A stretch of DNA of 64,000 bases, from positions 92,625,491 to 92,689,490 of the forward strand of contig OZ035961.1 of the NCBI GenBank assembly GCA_964034945.1, in the 5' to 3' direction. The stretch is from Chrysopilus asiliformis. Lineage: Eukaryota > Arthropoda > Insecta > Diptera > Rhagionidae. The position numbers and the translations under genes were made by a program. Below are positions 1-15,200 of the stretch, in pieces. Every line of letters starts with the position of its first letter. Within the stretch, counting starts at the first letter, position 1. The notes beneath the pieces are model-generated. The model had not been told where the DNA came from. It did no database searches and saw nothing but the letters and a program-made list of their open reading frames with translations.

Positions 1-232
1 GATTTCATACGTGAGATATCATTTTTTGTTACGCAATCGCAAAACTCTATTTGTGCTAATTTCCTGCGGGGAAAAAATTATTTTAAGGTTTGAATTCCAA
101 CATCAGATTCGTGATCAGCGACCTCTAAAACCCCACTGATGGAAATTTCCCAGGAGAAAAAAATAGGAAAATGAATATTTTCATTATTTTAATTAAAATT
201 CCACCATAAATAAAACCAAATAAAACACTCAC
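1..232. repeat. MDN1 intron with a dispersed-repeat fragment
   Basis: No coding exon is seen left of the donor at 232. Bases about 73-160 (reverse strand) contain a core reading GGTCGCTGATCACGAATC, shared with the repeats near 7720-7870 in another MDN1 intron. It is therefore a dispersed element fragment, family unknown. Confidence 0.5.
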
Positions 233-3200
233 CTTTCATATCGCTGCACAATGCAATTTCTCCAAAATTGCAATTCCAATCGAGTCCACCGTTGAATATA
301 TTCAGCTACCTGGGCTTCAAAATCACGAAGGTGATTATTTTTGTGAGCAACTTCATTCCATTGGGAGATTTTTTGCCGCAGAATTTGGAATCCGGTACTG
401 AATCGAACCACCGGCGATGTCGATGGCAAAGTTCGGATTTTTGCAATCACCCGAATTATCTGAAATTATAAAATTTTTGTTAAAAACAGTTTATAAACCC
501 ACTAATTTCTCTTACATCATTTAACAGTTCATTATCGGGATGGAGTTTCAGCTGTTCATTTACACGTTTTTCAATTGCTGGAAAGATTTCACAGCAGGTG
601 ACGATTTCGGAGATATTTGAGTCCTTGTAGAAGTTATACAAAGTGTCTTTTTTATCTGAAAAAGAATAGTTTTAAAATAATAGTCAAGAATATCCAAGCC
701 GTATTTATAAAATCTGCTTCGGCAATGAAAAATGCGTATTTTTTAAAATTTTAAATGAAACTAATAATTTTTCTAGCTTCGATATGAAAATTAAAAACAG
801 CTGACTTACCTGATATTGTGACATCATGAAGACTTTCCTGCTGTATTCCAACGATAAATCCAAAGGCCGAATATAGAGTTTCATCAATCCAATTTGTCAG
901 TGAGGATTTAAAGCCATTCACAATTTTTACAAAAACATCCAAACGTTTGCGATATGACGACAAGTAGTCAATATTTCCATTGCTGGATTTATTACCGTCA
1001 GGTTTGTAATAGTAAAGTCTGAAAAATAAAATTATTGTGATATTTTTTTATCAATATATCAAACTTTAGGGGCAGGCGCGATCAGCAGTAGTGTTAGAAA
1101 AGCTTAAAATTAGCGCGACGTATTTTATTGATTGTTTTATGGAAAATACCTTGAAAACTGCTCCATGATGTAAATAAAATTTTCCCCAATAAACTGGATA
1201 TCTTCCTCTCTCATAATTTCCCATCTCTTCGAAGACTTTGTTGTTGTTTTATTAATTTTAATGACTTTCTCAAGGGTGTCTTCAGCAATGAATTCTCCAA
1301 AATCTTCCTCAACATACGTTGGGAAGTTTTCGTTGATTTCCTGCTTTTCAATTTCCTCTTCGTCTTCTGTTGCACATTTTGTTCTATAAAATATTAGAAA
1401 AAAATAATTTAAGTCTAATAAAATATTAGAAAAAAAAATTTAATTTAAGTCGAATAAAATATTAGAAAAAAAAATTTAATGTAAGTCTAATAAAAATGGT
1501 ATTCTCCTCACATCTTCTACGGATGGCAATGAAAAAAATTCAATTAAAAGGAATTAATATTAGAAACCGGCGTTCCTCGATTTACGACATTTTTGAGCGG
1601 GCCAAATTGCGTCATATATCGAAACGATGCATCTGGATTCGATATAAGTAATTGCAAAAGTTTGTGCGCGATTTTTAAAAGTAGCAGCGCTTCTAAAAAT
1701 CAACCACGAATTTTTGCAATTATCGAATATTAAAATATATTAAAATTCTCCACCCACCTCTGAATATACAAACTGTCCTCTTCCGCTTTCCTTTTCCTTC
1801 GATTTTTCTCATCCTGCTGCCAAATTTGATTGAATATAAACAGCGTTAAATTAAGCTCGACAAACAAATTGTCTTCAATTTCTGATGATATCTCAATACG
1901 GTTGACTATTTCTGAAAGTTTCGCTTTTAACAGCCTGAAAAATCACCATCGAACAATTTAATAAAAATAAAAAAATGAAATTCTATCGGAATACTCACGT
2001 AAAATACGGCAAATCCGAAGATTCAATTTGTTTCACAACTGTGACAACATTCGATTTACTTTTTAGCAAATTCCTTCCAACTTTCTGATCGAAAACCTTT
2101 AATTCGTGCACACATGGAAATTGAATAACATTCTCTAGGACTCCACAAAGTTTTCCACTAATGCAATCGTATAAATAATCAGAATCCCGCTTTTTGTACA
2201 AAGCATTTCGCTTCTGTTCCAATCCCGTTTTCAGTCCATCAAATCCAAATCTCACCATCGTCACGGAAACTTCAATGGGACGAACAAAATCTCTATAAAA
2301 CGTTGCATATTTCTCCATTGTATGATGTAAAAATCGTTGCGAATTCGCAATCCATAAACTTAGGCGCTTCACGATTTCATTAACACTGCTTATGTATTGA
2401 TCGGTAAACTGTGTGGCTTTAATGACATTCTCAACATCGGAAATCAGCGACAATAATATTCGAGGATTGCAGTTTGTATTTAAAAAGTGATTGATGTCTT
2501 CCATTAAATTTTTATACAAGCAAGAGTCCGGTCGTAACGCTAGTTTTTTCGAGAATTTCTCCTTGCGAACGAGGAGTTTCTTGATTTTCTCCTGCAATTG
2601 TTTGTAAAGATCGTTTCCAAATGCTTTGTAGTTCATAACAATTTTCATAAAATCATACACAGTCATTATAGTATTGAGAACTGTTATGTCTCCATTGATA
2701 TATAGATCTTTCAGCCGATTTTTCTCCACTGGATCGATTAAAGGAGTGAAAGTGAACAGGGAAAGCTCAATTGAACCGGCGAGTGCGTTGATAAGAGAAT
2801 AGTATAAACAGATGTTTTGTTTTTGAATTGAAGGGTGGTTTTGTTTCCATGAGTCCAAATTGGCAAGCGTTTCGGTTCTGACATCTTCCAATTTTTGAAC
2901 CAATTTCTAAATGAAAAATAAAGTTAAAAACTTAAAAAAAAACTAAAAAAAAAAAACATCAGTAAAAATCAAAATTTTTTAAATTTGAAATTTTACTGAT
3001 TTTGTTTGGAAAAAAAACACTCACGGTAAAGTTTTGGTTATATTCTTCGCAATTATCGTTCTCTTTATTTTTAACCACTTTTTGGATGTAGGAAACTTCC
3101 AATAACAATTTTTTCGAGTAAAATAGAGAAACTGCTAAATTCGATTTTCTGAAACAAAACAAATCAAATAATAACCATAAAAAATTGTGCGTAAAAACTA

Positions 3201-6200
3201 AAAAAACATAAGAAAAGCTACAATTGTCAGGGGCCAATGGTCAAATACCCCATATGAGGACAGACAAATTTTTTTTAAATCTATTCCTATGGGAGGGAGA
3301 GGAGTGGTCCGATTGAATTTTGATGTATGGAAAGTTATGTAAAATCATATTCTAGACAAAATTTCACGTCTCTAGCTCAATCCTTCCGAAAGTTGTGGTG
3401 TTCAACGTCGGACGGACAGACGGACAGACAGACAGACAGACGGACAGACAGACGGACAGGCAAACGGACAGACATACGGACAGACAGACGGACAGACAGA
3501 CGGACAGACAGACAGACGGACAGACAGACAGACAGACGGACAGACAGGAGGACAGACAAACGGACAGACAGACGGACAGACAGACGGACAGACAGACGGA
3601 CAGATGGACAGACAGACGGACAGATAGAAGACGGACGGATAGGCGGACAGACAGACGGACAGATAGGCGGACAGACAGATGGACAGACAGACGGTCAGAC
3701 AGACGGTCAGACAGACGGTCAGATAGACGGTCAGATAGACGGTCAGACAGACGGACAGACAGACGGACAGGCAAACGGACAGACATACGGACAGACAGAC
3801 GGACAGACAGACGGACAGACAGACAGACGGACAGACAGACAGACGGACAGACAAACGAACAGACAGACGGACAGACAGACGAACAGACAGACGGACAGAC
3901 AGACGGACAGACAGACGGACAGACAGACGGACAGACAGACGGACAGACAGACGGTCAGACAGACGGTCAGACAGACGGTCAGACAGACGGTCAGACAGAC
4001 GGACAGACAGACAGACGGACATGCGGAAATCAAAGTCTTGAGTGTTATAGTAGTTAATTTTTGTGTCCGACGATTGGTTCGATGTGTTACACACGGTATA
4101 CTAAACAATCCTGAAAGGATCTTAAGTAATAAAATGTTGTGTAAATTTCACTTACTCAGTTTCAAAACTCTCCGTTAATAATTTAGAATTGCTCCAAAGC
4201 AGCTCCCTAGCATTGTTCAATGTTTTCTTCCACAAATCTAACTGCCCCAAATCGATTGGCTTTATATTTCCATATTTATCAAACAACAATCCGAAAATTG
4301 CCGACGTTAGAGGCGGTCCCTCCCAACTCTGCTCCGCATTTATCTGATCCCGTTGACTGCAAATATCAGAATTCAAACCAATCCCATTCAAGCTATGATT
4401 CTGTCGCAGATACAAAATCAATCGAGCGAAAGTCGATAAATTTTTATAATTCGCTGGCGTAAAAGTCTGCACGATACTATCAAATTCCGATTCAAGTGAA
4501 ATTTGCTCAAAATGCTGATTAACATTTATCCACATCTCATTGAAGGATTTGAAGCGATCATCTTTTATGATATTTAGTAGATTTTTCGTTTGAAGGTTTA
4601 GACATGGCAGTGAATCCAGAAATTCGTAGTTTAAGTGAAGATTTCTAAATTCCTCGTGGGACACGGCGTTTATTAAGCGACTTACGAAATACTCTTTCAG
4701 TGCGACGTTGTCGAAAATTAAAATACGGTCAATTTCTTGGATTTCTTTATCGTCATTGAAAATTTCTTCAATGCCTTTAAATGCTTCTTCGATATCTGTG
4801 TAGGACAGGGACATGTCTTCAGTGGATTTGGATGTACTTCGAATTAATTCAGAGAAATTCTTTATTCTGATTTTTAAATTATCCGGCAAGGCATGTTGAT
4901 AGTCGGAAATTAAGCTGCCCGACTCCATTAAAAGTTCCAGTTCATCTGGTAATTTATTCAGTAGAACATTTCTTATCAATTGTGCTTCATCTGATGTTGC
5001 AGCTTTCACTTTCTTGTTGAAAACATTTTTCTCATAGCTACCAAATTGTGGAATTAAACTCGTGAGGTTCGTTAGGCGATTTTTGTATTCAATTTCCCTT
5101 ACTTGAACGAAATCGTACAGAGGTGTGAAATTTGTAAATTGTTTGGAATACATTTTTCGCAGTAGATTCAGTGGTTGATCAACACTTACCGCATAATCTT
5201 TTAATTTTGTGAAAGCTGAAGAAAATTGCTGATTCAGGCGATCAAATTTCGGCAGTAGTTTCTCTAAAAATGCCAGTAAATGTTTGCTGAGCCACCGAAA
5301 ATGTAACAGCAGTTTATCCAACAAATCCTCGTTGAGATTTTTGTTATCAAACAGTTTTTGTGATGAAATCTCGTACAATCGATTGACCCAGAGGAAACAA
5401 GTTATCAGATCGACATATTCTGGCATAGCCATGCTAGACTTTTTAATGGTCGCCATTAAAATAGGTTGCAGGCAATTTAAAAATCCATACAAATGTTGTA
5501 GAAACTGATTTTTTAAGCTATCAGATAGAATTCCACTTGTTACAGCCTTGGAATAACCCAGAGCTGACATATTTTTCAATTTGTTTGTTTTTTCAATGAA
5601 AATCTCCTTCAACAGCAACTGGCATAGCAATTGACCGCTGATTTTAAATTGATTCAATTGCGGTGTTCCCAAATTCCTTGCATAATCTCTCAAACGGGGG
5701 AATAATTCTTTATTCCAAGGCAGATCTGCAGTCAGATTTTCCGAATTCCTAAATTCTTTCACAATTTGATAAAAATTCAAATTAATCTTAGTTAAATCCT
5801 GTAAAACTTCTGGATTTGCTGAACCGTTTTCGATTGCAGTTTGCAGATATTTGTGTCGCAATGTCACGTCAGTAAAAGTGCTGCTTTCATACATCAAATA
5901 CAAAACAGTTTTCATCATTTCCACATTATTTTCAAAAGAAATTTCTGCCATATCAATAAAACTATTAGAAAGCTGAATTTTCGCTTGTAGAGTATCACCG
6001 AAATTTTTCACAAGAATCCTAAATGGTTCACATTGTAATTTAATCAACCCGAATGTGTTCAAATTATCGCAAGTGATCACTGCATTGTCGAAATTTTTCC
6101 AATCAATTGATTCGGCATCCGACATTTCCTTGCATTCTTTTTCAATCACTGTCTTGAGTTGATCGTGATAGTAAATCAATCCATATCCCAATAAATCAAC

Positions 6201-9200
6201 GTGTGATGAATACACATATACTTCCATAGCACTCAATGAAACTGCCTTCTCATCACTTAGTCCTAATCTTTTATTACTGGCTACCAAAAATGCAAACTTT
6301 ATCAAATGCGAAACATTAAAACCACTTAATTCTGTTAAATCTTTCAGTCGATGGTGAATTTTCAAAATTTTCTTTATCAGATTAACATCAGTTATTCCAT
6401 TTGAGTAAACAATCCTAATTAGATCATCTTCCGTAAAAGGTTCCTTCGCGAATGAAATTTCAATACAGCGATTTCTCATCGCCCGCGAGAGTTCCCCATT
6501 TTTTGGATCGATTATCAAAAAAGCTCGGAAATTTCTATGCTTTTCAATAATTTCCGGCTCTTCACCAGCGGTTATTCCCTTTTCTGATACCAAAAGATTA
6601 CCATCTGGTTCGAAAATCGGATTCAGTCGATCTAAAACCGCCGACGAACAGAAATTCACGTGCTCCAAACAAATATATTGTCCGGTTTTTAGGGATTTCA
6701 CAATTTTTGAATCGACCCATTCAAAATGTCCACCAGTATTTAACGATTCGGAATCTTTCACGACATTTAATAACATTTGTAACTTTTTCTGAGAACTTTT
6801 CAATTCCCTGTGAAACGAATCGCTTGAAGGAGCATCAAATATTCGATCAATCATGCGTTTTAGACATTCAGCTCTGCTTTTAAACAGAATCAATTCGTCT
6901 GATGTTGCTGTGCTGAAATTTTTTTCTGAAAGAAAAAGCCATCATTATTTTTTTAAACAATAAAATAATGAGGCAAGAATACCTCCCGATGCACTGTTGA
7001 GCTGAATGTATGAATTCCAAAGTTTGAATAATTCAGAAATTGTGCGGTTGACTTGTTTATTAGGAGCACTAGAAGTTTGTAGAATTAATTTCTGAAGCAA
7101 TGCGGTTTTAATTGATTCAACTTTCTGGGAAATGTCTTCGAGATGACGATTTAAATCAACCTGGGGAAATGAGAAAATGAAAATTCAAATTCAATCTAAA
7201 CCTTAGCATTTTTTTTGTTACACTCTTTATTCAGGTGAATTACAGTCTTGTTTGCTAAATTGAACGCTTTTATAGTGAATTAAATTACGTTTTTCCATTA
7301 TCCGTAATACAATTCCGGTTAACAATCTTGTACAAATTTAATCTCTGTATATAAAATCGTTTAACCTGATTGACTGACTGACTGACTCATCAACGCCCAG
7401 CCCAAACCCCTGAAGCTAGAAACTTGAAACTGTCACAGTATGTCCCAACCACCAAGTAGGCGCTCACTAAGGTGGGGTTTTCCGAAATTTTGCCGCTAAG
7501 GGGGTAGGGAGGGTTTGAGTGTTTTTAAACCGCGATTTTCGCCATGAATCCTGAGGCCTTATTACCGAACACGATACGATTAGTTCGTATCGTAAATTCA
7601 ATGTTGTTGTTAGTGTTTTACACTAACAACAACATGGAGTTTACGACTCGATCCAATCGTATCGTGTTCGGTAATAAGGCCTCTGCTCAATAGGAGGCTG
7701 AAAAGTTTCACTCGGGGGTTTTCGGGGTCGCTGATCACGAATCCGGTGTTAGAAATTCATGACTTGAATTAGTAGGTTCTGCAAGAATAACCCAAATATC
7801 CTTTTTACCATTTTTCGTCGAAACAACTGGCAATAAGGGGGTTTCGGAGCCGCTGATTACGAATCTGGTGTTACAATTTTTAAATTCGGAACGGGAGGTC
7901 CTGAAGGCATGACGACTTTTTTCAAAAGTTTTTAAGTTATTTCTTTGTTTTTTTTTTGACGCAAGAAAATTTTTTACCCGACAACGGCGGGTTTGCAAGC
8001 TAGTACCTATGAAGTTTATGAAGTTTAAGACAGATAAATGGAAAAAACGTATTTTTTTTTACAAAATAGCGCCCAACATAGCAATACAGGCTGTTCGGGA
8101 AAAATGTAGTGAAGAATTTACATAAAAAAAACTAGCACCTTCTACCCAAGCCGGTTCGCACTGTAACACGCTCCCTTCCCCCTTCCCCCTAAGAATCGGT
8201 CCACGATTTTCTGTTGTCGTCGCCCGGCCTCGGATTAAAATTCAGTCGAAATACCTTTAGAAATTGAGCAGATAGTAGAAAGAGAAGTGAAAAGGACAGA
8301 AATTTTCGTTAAAACCAGATTAATATCACCCAAAGATGTAAACCGGTCTTTTGAATTGGCTCAAACCCCAAATAACAAACATAAAAAACGTCTTTGGAAA
8401 ATCGGAAAAAACGAGATGTCTTTGGAAAACGGAAAAAATGAAGACGGAAAAAATGAATTTTAAGAAATTCGAAAAATATGAATTATTTTGAGGAAAATAC
8501 CGTTAGCTACTGTCCACAAAATGCAACACACTTTCAGGATGAGATCTGCGGCAGAGACGGTGGCCCTAAGTTCCATACGAAAAATTGCGAAAAATTCTGA
8601 TAGGGCAGGGATACGGGAAGCCTAAAATTAACGTGACGCATTTTATGGACAGATCGGTGGCTAATTTTTGCTTTTCCTGACCCCTTCATACCTCTTTTTT
8701 GTGTGTTTTGTAGGGGCTTTTGGACTACCGCAGACTCTCATGCCCCATTAATTGTGTGACGTGTTTTATGTAAATGAATTTTTAAATTGAATTTCCTAAT
8801 TTTTCTTTTATAATACTACCATTTTATAAAAATTTTACAATCCAAGAAAAAGATTTCCTCCTAAAAAAAATTATGTTGCCCGTCATTACAAAATTTGGTT
8901 AAATTAAAGACAGTGCTTGAAAAATTGGTAAAAATAAGTTCTCACCTGTTGAAAATTTCCCATAACGGAATCATCGATATTATCCACATTGCAAAACACA
9001 TTTAAAATATTACACAATGCGTCCACAGCTTTCGTCTTCCCACAATCACTTGGACCAGCTAAAATCACAGGCTTCTCCATGTAAACACATTCAGCCAAAT
9101 TTTTCAATAATTCCCTCTGACTCGACAGAATCAACGGAGACATTTTATTCTTAAACGTTGGCCTCTCATTTTCAATTGACTGTTCCTCTCCCATTTCGTT

Positions 9201-12200
9201 TTCGCCGAATAAATCCTTGCTTAAAACGATATCATTGAGATATACATTCTTATCAGTCCAGTAAAGCGCAACATCCTCCGAAAGTTCATTCAAAACCTCT
9301 GCATCGCAATGGAAAACCTCGCCAAAAACTCTCCGAATAAACGATTTATCAGCATCACATCGCATTCTGTGGTAATAAACTAACTTCATTCGCTCGTAAA
9401 GAATTAATAAGAAGTTATCGAATTGTTCATGAAACTTTACTAAATCGTCAGCCGAATTCGTTGAAGTCTCTTTCATAATGAATCCAGTTTTTGGATTTTG
9501 TAGCAATTCACACCATCGTAGAATATCTCTTAAATTTATCTCGAATGGTCCACCTTTCAGACCGAACTCTAAATCCGAAATTCCCTTATCGAGAGTTTCC
9601 GAAAACCTCACCATTCGCTCAGCCAAGTTGAATTCAAATTTCGGAGCGTTCAGTTTTTCACACGAATCCAATTCAAAGTCGGTACTCTCAAATAAATTGA
9701 AGAATTTATCAGCGTGAATGTTTACCAAGAATTTCCCAAAATATTCCTTTAAATCATTGAAATATGAATTGAATTTTTTATTAATAACGAAAAGCAGATC
9801 TTCATGGCTTAATTTTCTCAAAAAGACTTTTGTAAAACGATTTAAAAACGATTGTGGCAGACCTTTCCTGCCTCCGCCCTGTCTCAATGGATTTTGACTG
9901 GCAAAGACTCGCGTTTGCTTTCCCAGGTAAAAAGTTTTATTCAATTCTGGTATGAAAACCTCCCCTCTGTGATCCAAGATGGCATTCAATCCTTCTAAAA
10001 CGCTCTGTGGAGCCAAATTCAATTCATCCAGGAGGATCCAAGTTTTTTCAGACTTCAGAGCAGCCAACAGTGGACCATCACGCCACATAAATGATCCCAA
10101 GTTTGATGATTTCTTAGAGTCCAAAAAGTTCTCCTCTGCTGGTAAATCGGTTCCAAATAAATCCGCCAAATCTGTATGTTCACACAGATTTATTCTGACA
10201 ATTTTGTAGCCCACTGTACGAGCCAAACTTTCAACAATTGAGGTTTTACCAACGCCAGGCGGTCCTTCTAAAAGCACGGCTTTGTTTAAACTGAGCGCGG
10301 AAAGCAGACGGAAGAGATTGTTTTTCGTTGTTGGCGCATCAAAGTAGAAATTCGCACCTGCGTCAACTTTTGTCGGATTTGTTTCAATGAAAAACGGATT
10401 AATTCCGAATTTTCCGTTGTCTATGGTTTGCACTTGAGTTCCTTTTTTGCTAGAAATTTCCACAGACGTTCGAGAGAGTTTTAAGAGATCTTTAATCATC
10501 TGTACTGCAAAATTCACAACTCTTTCTCGAATTCCTTCAATTTGTACAGTGGACTCATGTGGCAACATTTCCAAAGCGTCCAAAAAAATCGTTTCTAATC
10601 CGAATATCAAAGCTTCTGGTAATTCTAGAGTTTTGCAATTTTTTACTAAATAATTGGCCCACGCCAAAATATCACGAATTGAGAATTTGAACTTCTCAAC
10701 GGTCTCTTTTAGATGTAAAACAGTTTTGATGAGAATTTTCGATGTATTGAAGACTTTTTCCTGGTCAAATTCAAGCAAACCTTCCTTCAAAGTATTCGCA
10801 ACAATCGCAATCATATCTTCCTCATTATCCGATGGCGTGCACCAAATTTCAGTAAATCGATTTCGAAGTGCAGGCGACAACTCTTTCTTTCCGAAATCTC
10901 CGCCAGGATTCATGGTTGCTAGAAATTGGAAACCATCCTTCGCTTTTACAATGAATTCGTCGGAAATTTTTGAAATCGTACTGCTAACGCCTCCCTTTTC
11001 GGCCAACAGCAACGTCCGATCGGGTTCTAAAACGCAATTCAAACGCTCTAATACAGAATCCTCAGCTAGAGAAATTTCATCGGCCATAAAATAACTTCCT
11101 TCTAACATTGAAATAACCAAAGGTCCATCTGCCCATTCAAACAATTGCTTTTCCTCGGTATCCATCTTTCGACTCGGCCTCAAACCGCCAAGAAAATCCG
11201 CTCCTTCCGTGTGCATGTGACAATTTAGGATTTTCAGGTCAATCATTTTTATGCTGGCCAAAATTTGACAAATGGTCGTTTTTCCGCAACCAGTTGGACC
11301 CACCAGCAACACCGGCTCATCGAATTGAAGCGCTTTGGCAGTTAAAACCGCCATTCTAGTCAAATTTTGCGTCCAAATTATGTCCGTTCGTTGTGTGAAA
11401 TTGAAAATTGACTCCAAAATCTCCCTCGTCACCATTGAAGTAGTTTCGGACAACGAATACAAATTTTTCGTACTGATTTTCTTGCGGAAGTTATTGAACA
11501 AAGTTTCCTCGATTATTTCGATCTCCACTTCGCTGCGCACTTTAGCGGACAAAACGAGATAGCCTTCATCCACCAAATGCTGGTTCCAGTCGTAGGAATT
11601 ATTTTCTAGTAGTTTTTTATCCGCAAACGTGTATCGATTGCCCCAACGGAATAAATCTCGCAATGTGAAATTATTTTTCGTGGTTGTTTTGCGGTTGACC
11701 TTCAATTCCGACATGCATTTCACCATTTTTTGCGAGTACGACTTTGGAATCAAACATCGTTTCTCCAAAATCACTTCCAATTCGGTTCGTGGTATTTCAG
11801 AGAAGTGCAGCTCAATGAAACGATTTTTAAAAGCCCGAGAAAGTGTTTTCCTACCCCCGTACAAACCTGGAGGATTCTGCGTAGCGAACAGCATGAAATT
11901 CGGGTGTGCTTTCACTATGGTTTGGGTTTCCGGAATGAAAAGCTCTCGATTATCATCAAGAACTCTGTTTAACGCTTCTAGAATATCCGTTGGAGCCAAA
12001 TTTAATTCATCTAAAATTATCCAAAATCCATTTCGCATGGCTTGGACTAAAACGCCTTCTTTGAAAGTCAATTTTCCCGTGGTATCGGCTGTGTAGGTTC
12101 CAATGTACTCCTGAAGATCGGTGTGTTCGTGATTGTTGATCCTTAGACAATGATTTCCACTTCTTTTTGCCACATACTCGATTAGACTGGTTTTCCCCGC

Positions 12201-15200
12201 ACTCGTTGGACCCTGCAGTAAAATCGGAAGCTTCCCAATCGAAATAATCCTAGACAAATCTTTAAGATTCTCTTTAACACTTTCTGTTAAAATGTAACTC
12301 TCGCACTCAAGAACCTCTTTGGGTCCTTTCTGAATCCAATATCCTTCGAAATTCAAATAATCCCCCTTCGGCATTGGAATCTGCTGCGATAGAATCGCCT
12401 TTTGATTGGAAATCATTGCGTTTGTGATTAAAGCAAGCACTGCTTTGTGCGAAACAGGGTCCAATTGTGTTAAAAAACTCAAACAGAAGCTTTCGTAGAG
12501 ATTTCTCTCTACCGATCCGCATAAATTCTTCGCGCAAATAATCAACGCCCGACACAGCGTTCGCAATGAGAAAACTGGTCGATTTCCAAGCCCATCGTTC
12601 AACTCTAGCTCGGAAAGAGATCTCAATTTTTTATACAATTTAACAATGCTGTGAACTTTGACCTTCTGAATTCCAGTATTACTCAAATAATCACCAACCA
12701 AAACCATTAAATCGTTTTCCGTCGTCAATTCGTCGACGAAAAATTCCGTAAATCGATTACGAATACCCACTGGAAGATCTTTCTTTCCAATATCAGTGCT
12801 TGGATTCATACAGGCGAAAATTCTAAAATCCGGATGTCGTTTTATTGGTGTTAAATCGCCCTTTTCCAACAGAACTACCGAGCCATCCGGTTCCAGGATC
12901 GTTGATAGACACTCCAAAGTCTCAGCAGACGCCAAATTGATTTCATCCAGCAAAACCCACTCACCGTTTTTAATGCAATTTACCAGCGAACCAGGGATGA
13001 ATGCGAACGAAATGTTTATCGAGTGTTTTAGCTGTGAATTCAACTTCAGAAGCTTTACTTGCAATTTTCTCCATTTCTCCAAAAGTTTTGCAGCATTTTT
13101 AATTTTCAAATCGTTGTTTGCTGCTCTTTGAAATACGGTATCGACGATTTTCACCATCAATTTGATGAGAATCGGGAAATCACCTCGATTGAAGGAAATA
13201 CTGACGTGGGATAGGAATTTTTCATTTTTCCCTTCATGGAATGTTTCTCGAAACAAAATCTCAAATTCAAACCGCAGCGGAGCGATTACGTAGCTTAAAT
13301 CCACTGGTTTGAATCCACCAATCAAATCCGAAACATCCGATTGGTTATTCATATTAACGACAATCAATTTGTGGTTAGTTTTATGTGCCAAATACTGAAC
13401 AGAGCTCGTTTTTCCGACTCCAGTTTCACCAACGAGCAAAATCGGCTCATTCTGGGATACACAAACGGCAATTCTTTCCAGCAAACACGAGGCCAATCGA
13501 GTAAATGAAAACGTTGCCTGCTTTTCAATCTTCAAAGATTTACTGAGAGCCCGTTCTGAATTGTTTTCTAATTTCAAACGTTTCGTCATTTGAATCGTGT
13601 CCAAATCATCCGCATCGAACACTCTTTTCGGGCCATTTTCATTCTTCGCTTTGGTATTCAACTGAATTCTTCCGATTTCAATTCGATCCTCCTCAAATTT
13701 CACATCCGGTTTGTATTCATTCGAGAAGAATTCACAGCGCGATGGAATGATTCCCAACTTCGCTCCAATACTGACAATTAAATTCGTTTTAATCGGTCCT
13801 TGCGGTAAATGCGAACAAAAGAGATCCACTGCATTTTGAAATACGAAATACGCACATTCGGCGCTCGTAATGGAAAACATTGGATTCGATCGACGGCATA
13901 ATTTGATCAAATCACGAGTGGATACCAAACGGCCAGAATTTGGAAGTGATGACAGTTTTAGATTTTCATGTGGCAGTGCTGTGTAGTCTGTGGCGTGATT
14001 TTCTTCTTCCTTTGTAGTTTCGTTATGTTTACCACTTGAAAAGGTCAGAAATACGTCGACCATACGATTTGAAATTGATGCCAATTTTGGATAATTTGTG
14101 CTAATTACGGCTTGTAAATCGTTTCTCGATAACGGATGGATATTTATTGTGTATAAATACTTTTCTAACAGAGAGAATGCAGTCTTTTGTGAGGTATTGA
14201 ATGATTTTTGAGTTCTGAAATTGAAGAAAAAATTATTATTTTAACTGTTCTTATCCTGCTATGAGATTTGATTGCTGCTGGCCTAGAAAGTGGCTGAAAA
14301 AGACAAGTACAAAGTTACAAAGAAAAAATGCGTTACACTTTTATGTGTGAGAAAAGGTAGGTCTGCGCTTGCGTGGCCGCAGTATGAAATCTCATACGAC
14401 AAATTTCGAAAAAGCGTGTCCAGGGCGAGGGGGAAAGAGGATAGAAGAAAAAGGGGAAAGAGAAGGTGAAAGAGAAGGGGAAAGAGAAGGGGAAAGAGAA
14501 GGGGAAAGAGAAGGGGAAAGAGAAGGGGAAAGAGAAGGGGAAAGAGAAGGGGAAAAAGAAGGGGAAAGAGAAGGGGAAAGAGGATAGAGGAAGAGAGGAG
14601 CGGTATGAAAAGTGGAAGAAGGGAAGCAGGGAACTAGGAAAATTCGATTGGAATAAATTTTGAAAAATCTTATTGAAAAGTTTGACTTCAGAGTGGAATT
14701 TTGATACAACTGTTCGCTGTTCAATTAAACTTCGACCAATGCCATATCACCATACGGGTTTTCATTAATTCCCAGATTGGCAATTATAGCTTTTGTTATG
14801 TTTAATTACCTGATAGTGACAAACAGTTGAAAACCCGGCTCAATTCGAACACAATCCCGAAATCCTGGAACACTGAGGAAATTATTTTCCAAAAGATTGC
14901 TAAGAACAGTGCAGGTTTCCTGTGTTGCCGAGTCCAAATCCTCCAGGAGCAACCAATAACCATTCATAACAGCCTGAAAGAAATTCAATTTTTGATCAGC
15001 AACAAATCAAAAAAATAAATTCAAGGTTTTTCTTACCTGTGTTAAAACTCCTGGCATCCAAACAAATTCCCCTGGTACATCTGTGCAACTAAAAAAATTT
15101 GTTTCTTTAATAAAAGAAAACCCGAAAAATATTTAAGAGTTGAAAAACGTTCTAAAACTTACCGATATTGTCCCAATAACATTTTACTATCAGTCTGATC

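Larger units (their letters stand above)
7161..8945. repeat. Repeat-filled MDN1 intron
   Basis: A 1.8-kb intron in an otherwise compact gene. From about 7360 it carries a repeat opening with (GACT)n and CTCATCAACGCCCAGCCC, interrupted by the foldback at 7553-7683. A segment near 7720-7870 holds two copies of a GTCGCTGATNACGAATC motif. Next to it, 7890-7960 resembles the palindrome arms near 50200 and 50530. No exon was found inside. Confidence 0.6.

Noticed and set aside
3327..4178. Long open frames on both strands encoding QTDRQTD- or LSVRLSV-type repeats
   Set aside because: They lie wholly on the CAGACGGA minisatellite, whose unit has no stop codons. No start context or homology supports a protein.
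14369..14724. Open frames rich in EGERE, KGKE or LSPS
   Set aside because: Artefacts of the GGGGAAAGAGAA minisatellite inside an MDN1 intron.
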